DNA of 64,000 nucleotides from Orychophragmus violaceus. Its lineage: Eukaryota > Streptophyta > Magnoliopsida > Brassicales > Brassicaceae. Location: assembly GCA_030180135.1 (NCBI GenBank), contig CM058230.1, positions 22,590,067 through 22,654,066 on the forward strand, in the 5' to 3' direction. The first letter of the stretch is position 1; every line of letters starts with the position of its first letter. Shown one piece after another: positions 22,701-32,496 of the stretch. The notes under the pieces were generated by a model. That model saw nothing but the letters and a program-made list of their open reading frames with translations, did no database searches and was not told the origin of the DNA. The position numbers and the translations under genes were made by a program.

Positions 22701-22877
22701 AACCCTGTCCCAGTTGCATACAGGGACCGAGTTATTCCATGAAGACAAGACAACTCTCTTGTTTTCGGAAACTTGAGACTTGAACTCGAGCAATGTTTGC
22801 ATATCAGTTTCATCTGTAAAACCATATGCTTCAAGTAACACAAGGGCACTAAAAGAAAGAAAAATAAATATTCTCAT
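19766..22877 (-). CDS. LRR receptor-like kinase, LRR-XII (EFR-like) subfamily
   Basis: Two exons, 22877-20210 and 20115-19766, flank a 94-bp GT/AG intron (20209-20116) and give 1005 residues, the usual size for EFR-type receptors. The order is signal peptide (about 1-20), cap with a cysteine pair (VCNWDRVSC), about twenty leucine-rich repeats, transmembrane helix (about 639-662), and a kinase domain. The kinase has a glycine loop (GSGSFGNVFK, about 702), VAVK lysine, HCDIKPSN catalytic loop (about 836) and DFG (about 855). Cysteine before the catalytic aspartate makes it a non-RD kinase, typical of immune pattern receptors such as EFR and Xa21. The splice restores APEYGMGG exactly. Its ligand cannot be told from sequence. 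A duplicate relic lies upstream, consistent with the tandem clustering of this subfamily. Confidence 0.93.
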
Positions 22878-22940
22878 GTTCTCAAGTTTCTTTTTTGTTT
22901 TGTTAAAAGGTTGTGGTGATTGTCATATTTTGCAGGAAAG

Positions 22941-22950
22941 TGAATATAAA
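22941..22950 (-). promoter_or_regulatory. TATA-like element upstream of the receptor kinase
   Basis: The minus strand reads TTTATATTCA about 64 bp before the ATG at 22877. The position and composition suit a TATA box with a short leader. No other element was assigned. Confidence 0.35.
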
Positions 22951-23315
22951 GACGAAGCATTGCATAACATCTTCATCAACTTGTGGTTATGATACAACTT
23001 GCAAGGATTAATACATTAATGGCTCCCAAGTCCCAACCAAACGACAGAGAAATCAGCAAGAATTTTCCACCATCGACTTTGTGCATTAATGCATTCAACC
23101 TTCTTGCCCTGAAAGTCAAAACATTTCACTTGTCTTCACGACATTATAGTTTAGAGGAAATCAGCCAATTGACCAAGTTTTATAACTCAAAAATAAGTGT
23201 GATTGCAATAAATATTCCAAAAAGATTTCAAAGACAAAAACAAAAGGTAATAAAAGTATATTTGGCGGCAACAGCATCTAAACGGATCATTTAAATTGTA
23301 TCTCTCTACCAGTGG

Positions 23316-23372
23316 TCCATATGCTTCAAGTAAGATGAGAGCATTGAAAGCAAGTAAACGAAACAGTCTCAT
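23316..23372 (-). pseudogene. Relic of a second EFR-like receptor kinase (signal-peptide stub)
   Basis: The minus strand encodes MRLFRLLAFNALILLEAYG, matching the intact gene's MRIFIFLSFSALVLLEAYG with a handful of substitutions. Similarity stops at once after this stub, although the frame stays open to 23187. It is the remnant of a tandem paralogue, about 0.5 kb upstream of the intact start. Confidence 0.75.
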
Positions 23373-23555
23373 GCTTCTCAGTTCTCATATTTGTCAGAAA
23401 AACCACGGACCAAATGCAAACGATGGTAATACAACGTAAAGATGAAGAAGATGCAAGACTTTTCCAACATACGTCTTTTTTTTGTTTTTTTTTTGTAATG
23501 GACAAGTCAAGTTGTCAAGTGTAATCAGGAAAAGAAAGTTTGAAAAAAATGCCAC

Positions 23556-23952
23556 CAATTGATGTAACGTTTCGTGCCTTTATCACTGCCAAATTTGAAA
23601 GAGTAATCAAATTTAAATTACTATTTGGATCTTATGCAAAAAGAAAGGTAAATACATAAACTATGTGATTAATATTGATCATGTATCCGTTAGATAAAGT
23701 GAATGCGGTAGATAAAAATTTATGGGTCAAAGTTTATCTTATTAAAATGCAAATTAAGATCGGCAAACGAACATGATGATATGAGGTCGTCGAGAGACAA
23801 GCTAGCTTATAATTCGGGAGGTGCTTGTTTCTATAAAGAGAGAAAGTAAAAAAGTACACAAATCTCAAAAAGTTACATTTATGAACACTGGAGCAGCCTA
23901 TTTATAGTTAATACGGTCGTATTTTGACCCCTTGTCGAGCTGTGACGAATGG
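23556..23952 (+). repeat. Direct repeat, left copy (about 0.4 kb)
   Basis: Matches 25228-25622 over its whole length at about 90 percent by eye. It ends in a TATTTATAG motif and GTGACGAATGG. No gene is seen. It could be a pair of old LTR-like termini or a segmental duplication around the inverted-repeat element between the copies. Confidence 0.8.
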
Positions 23953-24127
23953 AGGTGGTTTACATCCAGTAAATCTTTTTATCTTTTTTCTTGCAGTCTT
24001 ATATCCTTCAAAAAGTCTTTGTGTTTTAGTATCTTTTTTTTAGGTCTCACCTATAAAAATACCATTTCATCTCCCACATATAGGGAAAAAGGGGAAAATG
24101 ATCAAGACACTCTCTCGGTAGATATGT

Positions 24128-25145
24128 GTCACATCATATGAAAACTATCCATTTTTTTATTTTTTTCTTTTCTTTTCCTCTTCATTCTCTTTCTTACTTT
24201 TACATTTATTCACCCCTTATTTTTGAACGGTTGATAGGATGAAATATGTGAGGTTTCCGACCATATAGACCGCCGTAATGGAGATATAATCGATCGATCT
24301 ACCGGAATTCAAAAAAAAAAAATCGGGCTTGATATGGAAAATTTGAATGGATAGTCTAAATTAAGTGTCCACGTGGATAGTGGTCTACACGTACTTTGTG
24401 TCCACGGATCACAATAATGTGAACTCTTGACCACCTTATTGTCCATCAAAAACGTTTAGCATGTGATATAATCATGATAGTGTCCACGAATAATCGATCC
24501 AACATAATTTTGTGTACACGGATCACAATAATGTTAACTCTTGACCATCTATTGTCCATCAGAAGCGTTTAACATGTGATATAATCGTGGTAGTGTCCAC
24601 GAATAATAGACATCGTCCACTTGTGCTTTTAAAATTGTGTTTACCAGGTACATTTCACGATCATGTGAACTCTTAGTCACCTTCTGTCAATCAGACTCGT
24701 CTACCATGTGTGAAGATCGTGGTAGTGTCTACGAATAGTCGATATTGCCCACAATATCCATAGAAAGCATTTAACATGTGATGTTTATTTGTGTGGCTAG
24801 GAACCATAACAAATTTGTTGGCCACTTTCTACCCATGGTAAGCATCTTGCATGTGATATGGTCGTGGTAGTATCCACGTGGATGGATATTGTGGACATTT
24901 AGTCTAAACTGTCTATTCACAATTTCCGTGTTAAGTCTGATTTTTTTTTCTGAATTTCGGTACATCGGCCGATTTTATCTTCATTCCGGTGGTCTATATT
25001 GTCGGAATCATCAGCTCCGTTATCCTATCCACCGTCAAAAAAAATGAGGGGTGAAAATAAATATAAGGTAAGAAAGAGACTGTAAGAGAAAATAATTAAA
25101 AAATAATAATAAAAAGAAATGGATAGAAAGGATGGCGTGTGACAT
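24128..25145. mobile_element. Inverted-repeat element with internal repeats (foldback/MULE-like)
   Basis: The arms 24128-24310 and 24952-25145 are imperfect reverse complements (shared blocks include the TTCACCCCT/AGGGGTGAA and ATATAGACC segments). The 640-bp interior has about four diverged repeats of 113-145 bp, each centred on a GTGGTAGTGTCCACGAATA-like phrase (near 24481, 24594, 24726, 24871). No coding frame is seen. Weak similarity extends outward from both arms, so the true ends are uncertain and no target duplication was fixed. Confidence 0.6.
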
Positions 25146-25227
25146 TAACTATATATGAGTTATTTTTATCTATAAAGCTAAAATGGTCTTTGTAACGCAC
25201 TAAAAGATAAAAAGATATAAAAATGCA

Positions 25228-25622
25228 CAATTGACGTAACGTTCCGTGCCTTTATCACTGCCAAATTTGAAAGAGCAATTAAATTTAAATTACGATTTGG
25301 ATCTTATGCAAAAAGAAAGGTAAATAAATAAACTATGTGATTAAAATTGATCGTGTATTCGTTAGTTAAAGTGAATGCACTAGGTGAAAGTTTATGGGTC
25401 AAAGTTTATCTTATTAAAAAGTAGACTAAGATCGGCAAACGAACATGATGGTGTGAGGTCGTCGAGAGACAAGCTTGCTTACAATTCAGGAGGTGCTTGT
25501 TTCTAAAGAGAGATAGTAAAGAAGTACACAAATCCTAAAAAATTACATTTATGAACAGTGGAGCAGCCTATTTATAGTTAATACGGTCGTATTTTGACCC
25601 CTTGTCGAGCTGTGACGAATGG
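25228..25622 (+). repeat. Direct repeat, right copy (about 0.4 kb)
   Basis: Partner of 23556-23952; both copies have the same orientation and end in GTGACGAATGG. They lie directly outside the inverted-repeat element. Confidence 0.8.
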
Positions 25623-25799
25623 GCCGTACTCTTCTGGTGAAAATGGGACAAGCCGACCACATCATTTATATTAGATAAGCCGAGCTAAACAGATATGACG
25701 AGCTAAGACGAGCCAAATAGGTCTGATCGGGAGCTGGGACGAGCTGAGCCGAGCGTTCTCTAAATGGCGCTTCTTGCTTTTAATTATGGGCCGACCAAC
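25623..25799. other. Left flank of element B
   Basis: Short sequence with repeated GACGAGCT/GCCGAG phrases and no gene. The last five bases (25795-25799, CCAAC) are the target duplication of element B and recur at 41348-41352. Confidence 0.75.
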
Positions 25800-26135
25800 T
25801 GATATACCATGGATTTTAGGGCTTTTAACCATGGTATATGTGTTATTTATCGAGTCTTTTACTATGTTTTAGAGTCTTTTCAGGTGTTTATTAGGTACAA
25901 GCACATTTGGAGCATATTTGGTGATTTAGGCACTTTCTGGAGCTAATTGGAGTATTTGGCCGAGAGATAGAGTTCACTGTTGATATTTCCGAGTTGCAAC
26001 GATCGTCACACTTGTGGCAACGATCGATGCACCAGCGAGATGGGCCAAACGACGGTTTGATGAAGAATGATGAAATTGTAATTCTGCCCAGAAGTCCCTA
26101 ATATTTACAAAGAAGCCCCAAAACGTGTTTTAGGT

Positions 26136-26144
26136 TATAAATAG
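26136..26144 (+). promoter_or_regulatory. TATA box of the element B LTR
   Basis: TATAAATAG in the middle of the LTR. Transcription would start roughly 30 bp downstream, placing the hairpin array in the 5' leader RNA. The 3' LTR has the same motif. Confidence 0.6.
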
Positions 26145-26433
26145 AGTTTTTAAGCCAATGTTTAGGCTACGCTTTGATACGCTTTACTTTATTTGGAACC
26201 CCAGTTCTTATTTGATTTTATGATATTTGGTTTTTCTACTTATGATATCTTCTGTCTCGATGAACATGTCTGAGTAGATTACCTGTTAGGTTGAAGGATT
26301 CTCATTAGGGATTTCAGAGAATTATAGTTTAATTAATCTGTAGAGATTCATATCTACTAGTTCTTTATCTAAGTTGATCTTAATGCTTAATCTGAAGTAG
26401 CTAATCAGAGTTATGATGTTAGGTTGATTAATT

Positions 26434-26624
26434 CAGCGGAAGTTGGTTAATTTAACTAGAAAGAATTTAGATAAGCAATTAAACTGTTCGCAAACGGAAG
26501 TTTGGTTCAGGTTAATTGTGAACATATCAAACTTGGAATTAATACTAGTTTAATCTGTTAGTTCTCGCAAACGGAAGTTTGGTTTGCTGCACTTAGACTT
26601 AGAGAATTATCGCAAAGGAATTTG
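26434..26624 (+). other. Array of four GNRA-tetraloop hairpin motifs (B, 5' LTR)
   Basis: Four short stem-loops on the sense strand: 26434-26445 (CAGC-GGAA-GTTG), 26491-26504 and 26568-26581 (both CAAAC-GGAA-GTTTG), and 26613-26624 (CAAA-GGAA-TTTG). Equivalent arrays lie in the 3' LTR (40852-41042) and, on the minus strand, in A (368-557), C (31322-31507) and D (44919-45119). The loops are always GNRA. A role in RNA packaging or dimerisation is an inference from the leader position. Confidence 0.6.
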
Positions 26625-26935
26625 GTTAATTCTATATCAGTGTTTGAGTTCTAGAATAGTTATTGATTGGATCTAGATAGATTGATTGCTTGCGTTCCTG
26701 ATTTCCTGAGAACTCCTGAAACCTAACGCCTCGCCTTCTTGCTCACAAACTCGCTTGATTTACTTTGCTATTTCGCTTACTGTTTTCACATCTGCTTCGC
26801 TTAATTTAATCTGAACTGCTATTAATCTATTGTGTGACTGAGAGTCCTCGTGGGATTTGATACCTTATATACTACGATTGCATTAACTGTGCACTTGCAG
26901 TAGAATAGGGAAAACTATACAACCTATCAAGTTTT

Positions 26936-26953
26936 TGGCGCCGTTGCCGGGGA
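26936..26953 (+). other. Primer binding site of element B (tRNA-Asp type)
   Basis: TGGCGCCGTTGCCGGGGA, six bases after the LTR end, identical to the site in A, C and D. Confidence 0.93.
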
Positions 26954-27110
26954 CTCTTTGAGTTCACCTATAGATTTAGTACTAGGATTTAGACTAAGCA
27001 TTCTTTTTAATTTTCTTGTTTACTAACGTTTTTGATTTTTGGATTCGCAGGATTCGCACTGCATCGATCGTTGCTCACCTTGCATCGATCGACACAAGGC
27101 GAGAACAGCG
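26954..27110 (+). other. Leader of element B with splice-acceptor-like site
   Basis: Contains TACTAAC (27021-27027), a T-rich tract and GATTCGCAG ending at 27050, a good 3' splice site by consensus. The gag frame is open through this site. A CGATCG pair lies at 27062-27092. Confidence 0.45.
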
Positions 27111-28376
27111 ATGCTGAGATCTGAGACGTTCAATAGGTTCCGCACCATGGAACCTGTGATTCTGATTCGCAGTGAAAACGGCGTTTTACGAGACCATGAG
27201 GGTCACATATGCAACGCAAAAGGTCAGAAAATAGATGGGGAAGGAAATCCCATCTTACCATATTTCCATGTATTGGTTGGGCAAGTAGCTGAGATGCAGA
27301 GTAAGATAGATAACATCCACGACATCTTACTTAGGGAGAGACAGTTCCGAGCAGAGGCAAAAACTGATAAATTTGCAGAGGTACATTATATGGCTGGAGC
27401 CAACTCTTATGGACATACATTGGGACATCAGCACAGACAAGATTCTAGGCATGCTCAAGGATTAAGAGACCATAACTACACTTCCTATCTAGCACCTCCC
27501 CCACAAAGGAGCAGACTAGAGATGATGATAGAACAATCAATTGAAAAGCAACAGCAGAACACAGCTTCTTTCAGCTCGAAGCTGGAGAACCTGTACACTA
27601 ATCTGAATGAGAAATTTGAATCCTTGAGCACTCGCATGAAGCAGCTGGACACACAGATGGATCATGGATCATGTCTAGCGGTTAAGGCTGTTGAATTTGT
27701 GGAAGACAGTGGGGAATTCGATGTTGAATTGCCTGAGTTTGAAAGCTTCAATGCACCTGACTCAACAGAGATTGACATGGATCTCTTGACTTGGTTAGTT
27801 CAGATCGAAGTGGGACCAAGCCAAGAAGAGAAATTTGAGTCTGAGATGGATGGAATGGACCAAGAAGCGGATAAACCCGAGACCATAGTTGAAACACGAG
27901 CTGAGACGACAGCATCGATCGATGCATCACAAGCACCGATCGTTGCACCCCGAGAGGAACCAGTTTCACTCATGTCTCAAGGACCTGCTAAAGAAAGAAC
28001 CTATAAACCTCCACTGCCATTCCCGAAAGCTCCCGTTAAGTCTAAAAATGAGGTTCAGTGCACAGTAGTGATTGACAAGAAGATGGTGGTTCCACAAGAG
28101 CCTATTCTAGCATCTTCAAGGCCTAAAGCTACTCATAAACAAAAAGCTCCGAACATCAAAACTTTGCCAAAGGTAAAGCATAAATCCTCTAAGTTTAAAC
28201 CTTCTGACTCCACTATTTTGAATGCAGGAAAGAGCATTAAAACACCCAAGTGTCAATCTCACCCTACATTCATCCCGACGTTCCTTGGACGACATCATGC
28301 TGCTACTGCTTACACACCACCATGGATGATAAGACATTCACAAAGACACTCAAAGTCTCTGTTGAAACCTCCATGA
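27111..28376 (+). CDS. Gag-like protein lacking the capsid core (element B)
   Basis: The intact frame starts at the first ATG (27111); it is open further upstream to at least 27039 without an ATG. Its N-terminus resembles the segment just before the capsid in A and C (ILIRSENGVLRDHEG). The capsid domain is missing, and it continues into the coiled-coil region (about SSKLENLYTNLNEKFESLST). A long basic, proline- and lysine-rich tail ends SLLKPP after TPPWM. No protease follows. CGATCG modules occur at 27910-27950, read as SIDA and PIVA. D encodes a protein of the same design, so this is a family feature rather than a private deletion. Confidence 0.8.
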   Translation: MLRSETFNRFRTMEPVILIRSENGVLRDHEGHICNAKGQKIDGEGNPILPYFHVLVGQVAEMQSKIDNIHDILLRERQFRAEAKTDKFAEVHYMAGANSYGHTLGHQHRQDSRHAQGLRDHNYTSYLAPPPQRSRLEMMIEQSIEKQQQNTASFSSKLENLYTNLNEKFESLSTRMKQLDTQMDHGSCLAVKAVEFVEDSGEFDVELPEFESFNAPDSTEIDMDLLTWLVQIEVGPSQEEKFESEMDGMDQEADKPETIVETRAETTASIDASQAPIVAPREEPVSLMSQGPAKERTYKPPLPFPKAPVKSKNEVQCTVVIDKKMVVPQEPILASSRPKATHKQKAPNIKTLPKVKHKSSKFKPSDSTILNAGKSIKTPKCQSHPTFIPTFLGRHHAATAYTPPWMIRHSQRHSKSLLKPP

Positions 28377-28667
28377 GTTTGACCTCTTTCCAAAAGTCAA
28401 GCTAATGACTTAAAACAAGCGCTGAGTGGGAGGCAACCCACTGTTAGGTTTAATTATTTTTCTTTCTCAATTTTTTGTGTTTTTCTTAGGATTTCACGTT
28501 TTTGGTTGTTTTTGTTAGTTATTAGATACAGAACACAAGTCTGGAGATGTGTGACGATCGTTGCTCACATGTGCAACGGTCGTTGCAATTGGTTTAAATC
28601 GAAATTAAGGTACGTTGAGCTAAACCGGAATCAATCTGGTTCAACCAGCATCGATCGTTGCCTGATG
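28377..28667 (+). other. Post-gag segment of element B
   Basis: Carries the conserved AGCGCT plus AGTGGG-AGGCAA-CCCACT hairpin (28425-28442) and CGATCG modules near 28553-28590 and 28651. It ends at the junction with element C, where C is broken inside its gag sequence. Confidence 0.75.
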
Positions 28668-30751
28668 TGTCTAAACCTGTCCTCAAAGATAGAACAATCA
28701 AGTATAAAGACTCCAGGATCCGGTAACTTCTTTGGAATCTTGTTCAACAGAACATCACTGATGTGTTGGGGAACTATAATCACCCATTCTCGCAGATCCT
28801 CATCTAGAGGCAGCATCTTGTTCAAATACTTTTGCACACAGGGATGATAAGGTGGATCATCAGACGGTGGAATTTCTTCCAAGTCTTCACCACTCTCCTC
28901 CAGTTTCTTCAGCTCTTCAATCTCCTGTTTAATTACCTCAGATACCTTGGGATATTGCCTAATGGCTTGTGCATAAATCTCCTCCTGAGTGATTTCGGAT
29001 ACATCAGGGAATAGGCGGGCCAGTTCTGCATCAGTCTCATAATCATCCGGCAACACTGTCTGTTCACGTCCTGCATCGACCGACACAAGGTGTGTGTCGA
29101 TCGTTGCAATGCGATCGTCGCGGATTCCACCCGAGAGTTTTTTACTCAAATCCGAAAATTCTGCTTCCTCTACCAACTCAGCTGTACTTAGCTCAAACTT
29201 CTCACCTAGATGAGATCCATCATTAACGAGTACAGACCAGGCTTTAATATGAGTCTCTGCAACTCCTTTTCCTTTCATAGTTCCTGAAATCTGATTCACC
29301 TGAGTGTCTAGTTGCTTCATGTGAGTGTTCATAGACTCAATCTTCCCATTGAGATCTCCATACATAGCATCAATCTTCTTGTTGCAGTCTACAGAAGTCT
29401 TGATTTGGCTCTCCAGCAACTGTTCCATCATTGTCTCCATCTTAGTCTCGAAAGCAGTAGGTGTAGGAGGTGTTTGATAAGATGAAGATCCGTAGGTCCT
29501 CTGAGTAGTCTGTCCATAAGGCTTCTGAAAATTACTGTTTTGTCCGTAGCCTGAAGAGTTCTGATTGCCCGTGTAGGCGGTTTTCTGTCCTCCACCGGAA
29601 AATCTGTTTCCAGATTGATATCCAAATCTGTTTCCTTGGAAACCAGATCCTCCGATGTAATTCACATCCTCTTCCTGAGTGTCCTCCTCAGTCTGAATCA
29701 CTTCTACTTCTTGAGCAAAATGGACAGCTTTCTTCTCACCTAGAAGAGTGCAGATTTTATCCATTCTGGATCTCAAATCAGCCATCTCTGAGTTATCAAT
29801 ACTTCCACCAGATTTCTTCCTCCTATCATCCATAGTCTTGCAACTGTTGCTGCTAATCAAATTCTCAATTAACTGCTTAGCTTGTGTAGGAGTCCTGGTG
29901 TTGAAGTTGGCATCACTAGAATTATCCAGCGCCTGCTGATACGGAAGATCTATTCCTCTGAAGAAGATACCAATCAGCTGAACTTCAGTGAATCCATGGT
30001 GCGGACAGTCACGCTGATACTGCTTAAATCTCATCCAGGCAGTCTTTAAAGGCTCCACAACTCCTTGGGAGAAAGTAAGTATGTCCTGTCTAGATTGGTC
30101 TGAACGCGCATTGTCATAGAAATGACGCAGGAACTCACTCTTTAAGGCTGCCCAAGTAGTATACTGGCCAGGTGCCAGTTGTCTCAGCCATGCACTAGCG
30201 TCTCCAGCAAGACTGTGCGGAAATAGCTTAAGGAACAGATAGTCCTGGCAAACTCCATCGTATTTCATACCAGTAACTATGTCCTCAAACTTGTCTATGT
30301 GATCCATAGGCTGCTCTGATTGAAGACCATGAAAAGCAATCTGCCTCATCAGTTGGTAGTAGATAGTCTTTACCTCAAAGTCGTTCCTCTCAAAGGCAGG
30401 AAGTACTAAAGCTGCTCGGTTCGCATGAAACTCGTCAGGTCTGTTGTAATCAGCTAATGTCCTTTCACGGACAACCATCTGGCCCAGTGGCCCAGCTTCA
30501 TCAGGGATCACTTGTCCCTCAGCATCAATCCTATGCCCAGCAACATTGTAAGGATTGTTCTCTGGATCCCTCAGGATTCCATCAGCATCTGGTATCAAGA
30601 TCAAGCGTTCTCGTACCATTTTCTCTCTCTTTTCTCTTCTAATTGTTCTTTCTAGACGTCCAAGTTCCTCTAGTCCAAGATTAATCAAGCTCGAGTTCGG
30701 ATTACTTCGGGTGTTCTGCGTTGGCATAAACTGTCTGTAATCGTCCAGCAA
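28668..30751 (-). pseudogene. Truncated second copy of the element C gag frame
   Basis: Nearly identical to the first 695 codons of 33556-36183, then broken at 28668, where element B sequence begins. It lacks the protease motif. The frame runs 12 more codons into B sequence, to 28631. At least one coding difference from the full copy is visible (IATID versus IETID). Confidence 0.9.
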
Positions 30752-30976
30752 CGATCGATGCTATCAGTGCAACGATCGATTCAATCTCAGAATCGCCTAG
30801 TGTCGATCGACGCAAGGTGTGCAACGGTCGACGCAAGGCGAAAGTCGTACCCTGCGACAGAAAGAAACAGAGAAAAGAATCAGTAAAATCAAAATAAAAT
30901 AAAAACGAAAAACAAAAATAAAAACGAAAAATTTCTAGTAAAACCCTAAGTTCGGTCCTAGCGAAGACTCAAAGAG

Positions 30977-30994
30977 TCCCCGGCAACGGCGCCA
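30977..30994 (-). other. Primer binding site, left copy in C
   Basis: The minus strand reads TGGCGCCGTTGCCGGGGA, six bases from the LTR at 31001. It belongs to the partial second unit. Confidence 0.92.
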
Positions 30995-31000
30995 AAAACT

Positions 31001-32196
31001 TGATAGGTTCTAAGTTTTACCCTATTCTAAAACTGCAAGTGCACAGTATAGTCAATGTAGTATATAGGGTTATCGAATCCACAGGGACACTTGGTCTCAA
31101 GAGGATCAAACTGTAGGAATAAATACTAGAAATAAGCAAGTAGTGATTGTAATGAATTGCGGTGCAAGAAAGTAAACAGTAGCAGGAAATCGGTTTGTAA
31201 GCAATAAACTAAAAGCGTCAAGCCTAGGGTATTCTCAGGAAATCAGACAAGCAGACAAGTTAATCAGTCAGGATCAAATTAAACTCGGTTCTAGAACTCA
31301 AATCACGGAAATAGAATTAACCAAATCTCTTTGCGAGAATTCTCTATGCCTAAGTGCAGTAACCCAAATCTCTTTGCAATTACTAGCAGATTAAACAAGC
31401 ATTAAGTTCAAGTTCGATATGTTCACAATTAAACTAAACCAAATCTCTTTGCGAATAATTTAATTGCTCAACCTAAATAGTTCAGATTCCTAAACCCCAC
31501 TCTCGTGACGTATTTAGCAACCTAAGATCTAGATTCTAATTGATCAGGTTAGAACTAGCATTAAGCACAATTTAGTTTGAAGAACATTCTACTCATATGA
31601 ATCCTAACTGAATTAAACAAGTCTAGCAAGTCATCAAACCCTAATGAGAAACCCTAAACTCAACTATGGATCTACTCAGACATGATTGATGAAAACATAA
31701 TCATAGAATAAATAGATTGCATATAAGAAATTAAAATATCAAAGGGGTTCGAAATCTTCTCCAAAATAAATGAATACAAGGAAATAGATCAGCCCCGAAA
31801 ACTCTAGAAATCTCTTAGCTCTAAGTATGAAAGCGTATATAAAATAAAAGCCAAAAACTAGTATATATAGGTATAATCTCGGACGGGGCTTCTGTGTAAA
31901 TACTGGAACTATCTTGGGCTTCTTTGCAAATCTTCATAAGTTGTTACGCCGACGCGTACGGCCCATCTCGCGACTGCATCGACCGATGCACAATGCGTGT
32001 CGATCGATGCAACATCAAATAATCGGACAGTGAACTAAACTCTCGGCCAAAACGTCCCAGAAGTCCCAAAATGCTCCAAATATCTCCAATTAGCTCCAAA
32101 CCTGATTTAACCTGTAAAAGACTCTAAACTAATACAAAAGACTCTAAAAACACAACTATATCATGGTATAAAGTGGGTAAAAACCATGATATATCA
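31001..32196 (-). repeat. Middle LTR of element C
   Basis: 1196 bp, TGATAG...ATATCA. It serves as 3' LTR of the full unit and 5' LTR of the partial one. About two differences from 36433-37628 were seen (one near the TTCTGTGTAA phrase, one at the terminal CA). Its four hairpins (31322-31333, 31365-31376, 31440-31451, 31498-31507) all have GAGA loops on the sense strand. A CGACCG/CGATCG pair lies at about 31978-32010. Confidence 0.93.
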
Positions 32197-32210
32197 ACTC
32201 CCCCACACTT
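32197..32210 (-). other. Polypurine tract of element C
   Basis: AAGTGTGGGGGAGT on the minus strand at the LTR edge. Internal near-copies lie at 32369-32383 and 33122-33136. Confidence 0.9.
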
Positions 32211-32496
32211 AGCCTTTGCTTGCCCTCAAGCAAAACAGAGAACTAAAATGCGGTGAAGAGGTTTGAAAACTCTTCAGAAACTCATTTCATCATAGAAGCA
32301 GCAACATTCAGATTCCCCTTAGTAATCCACATGAAAGAATCAATCTACAGACATCAAGACCAACATGTACTTCCCCCACACTTAGCAACTGTCCTCAGTA
32401 AACGCCACAATCACATTCAAGCATTCAAATTCACCCTACTGACTTCTGCAAGTATTTAAGTGCGGTCTCACCTAAGGGGTATCGATCTAAAGGCAC

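Larger units (their letters stand above)
25800..26929 (+). repeat. 5' LTR of element B (58-bp deletion)
   Basis: 1130 bp against 1188 bp for the partner. The difference is a single 58-bp deletion at 26190/26191, matching 40551-40608 of the 3' LTR. It carries a CGATCG pair at about 25995-26030, a TATA box and four GNRA hairpin motifs. Confidence 0.93.

Noticed and set aside
27039..27110. Extra N-terminal 24 residues of the B gag-like protein
   Set aside because: They begin at a TTG and cross a likely splice acceptor; the first ATG is at 27111.
28631..28667. C-terminal end of the 706-codon frame in C
   Set aside because: The last 12 codons are element B sequence read through the junction, not part of the protein.
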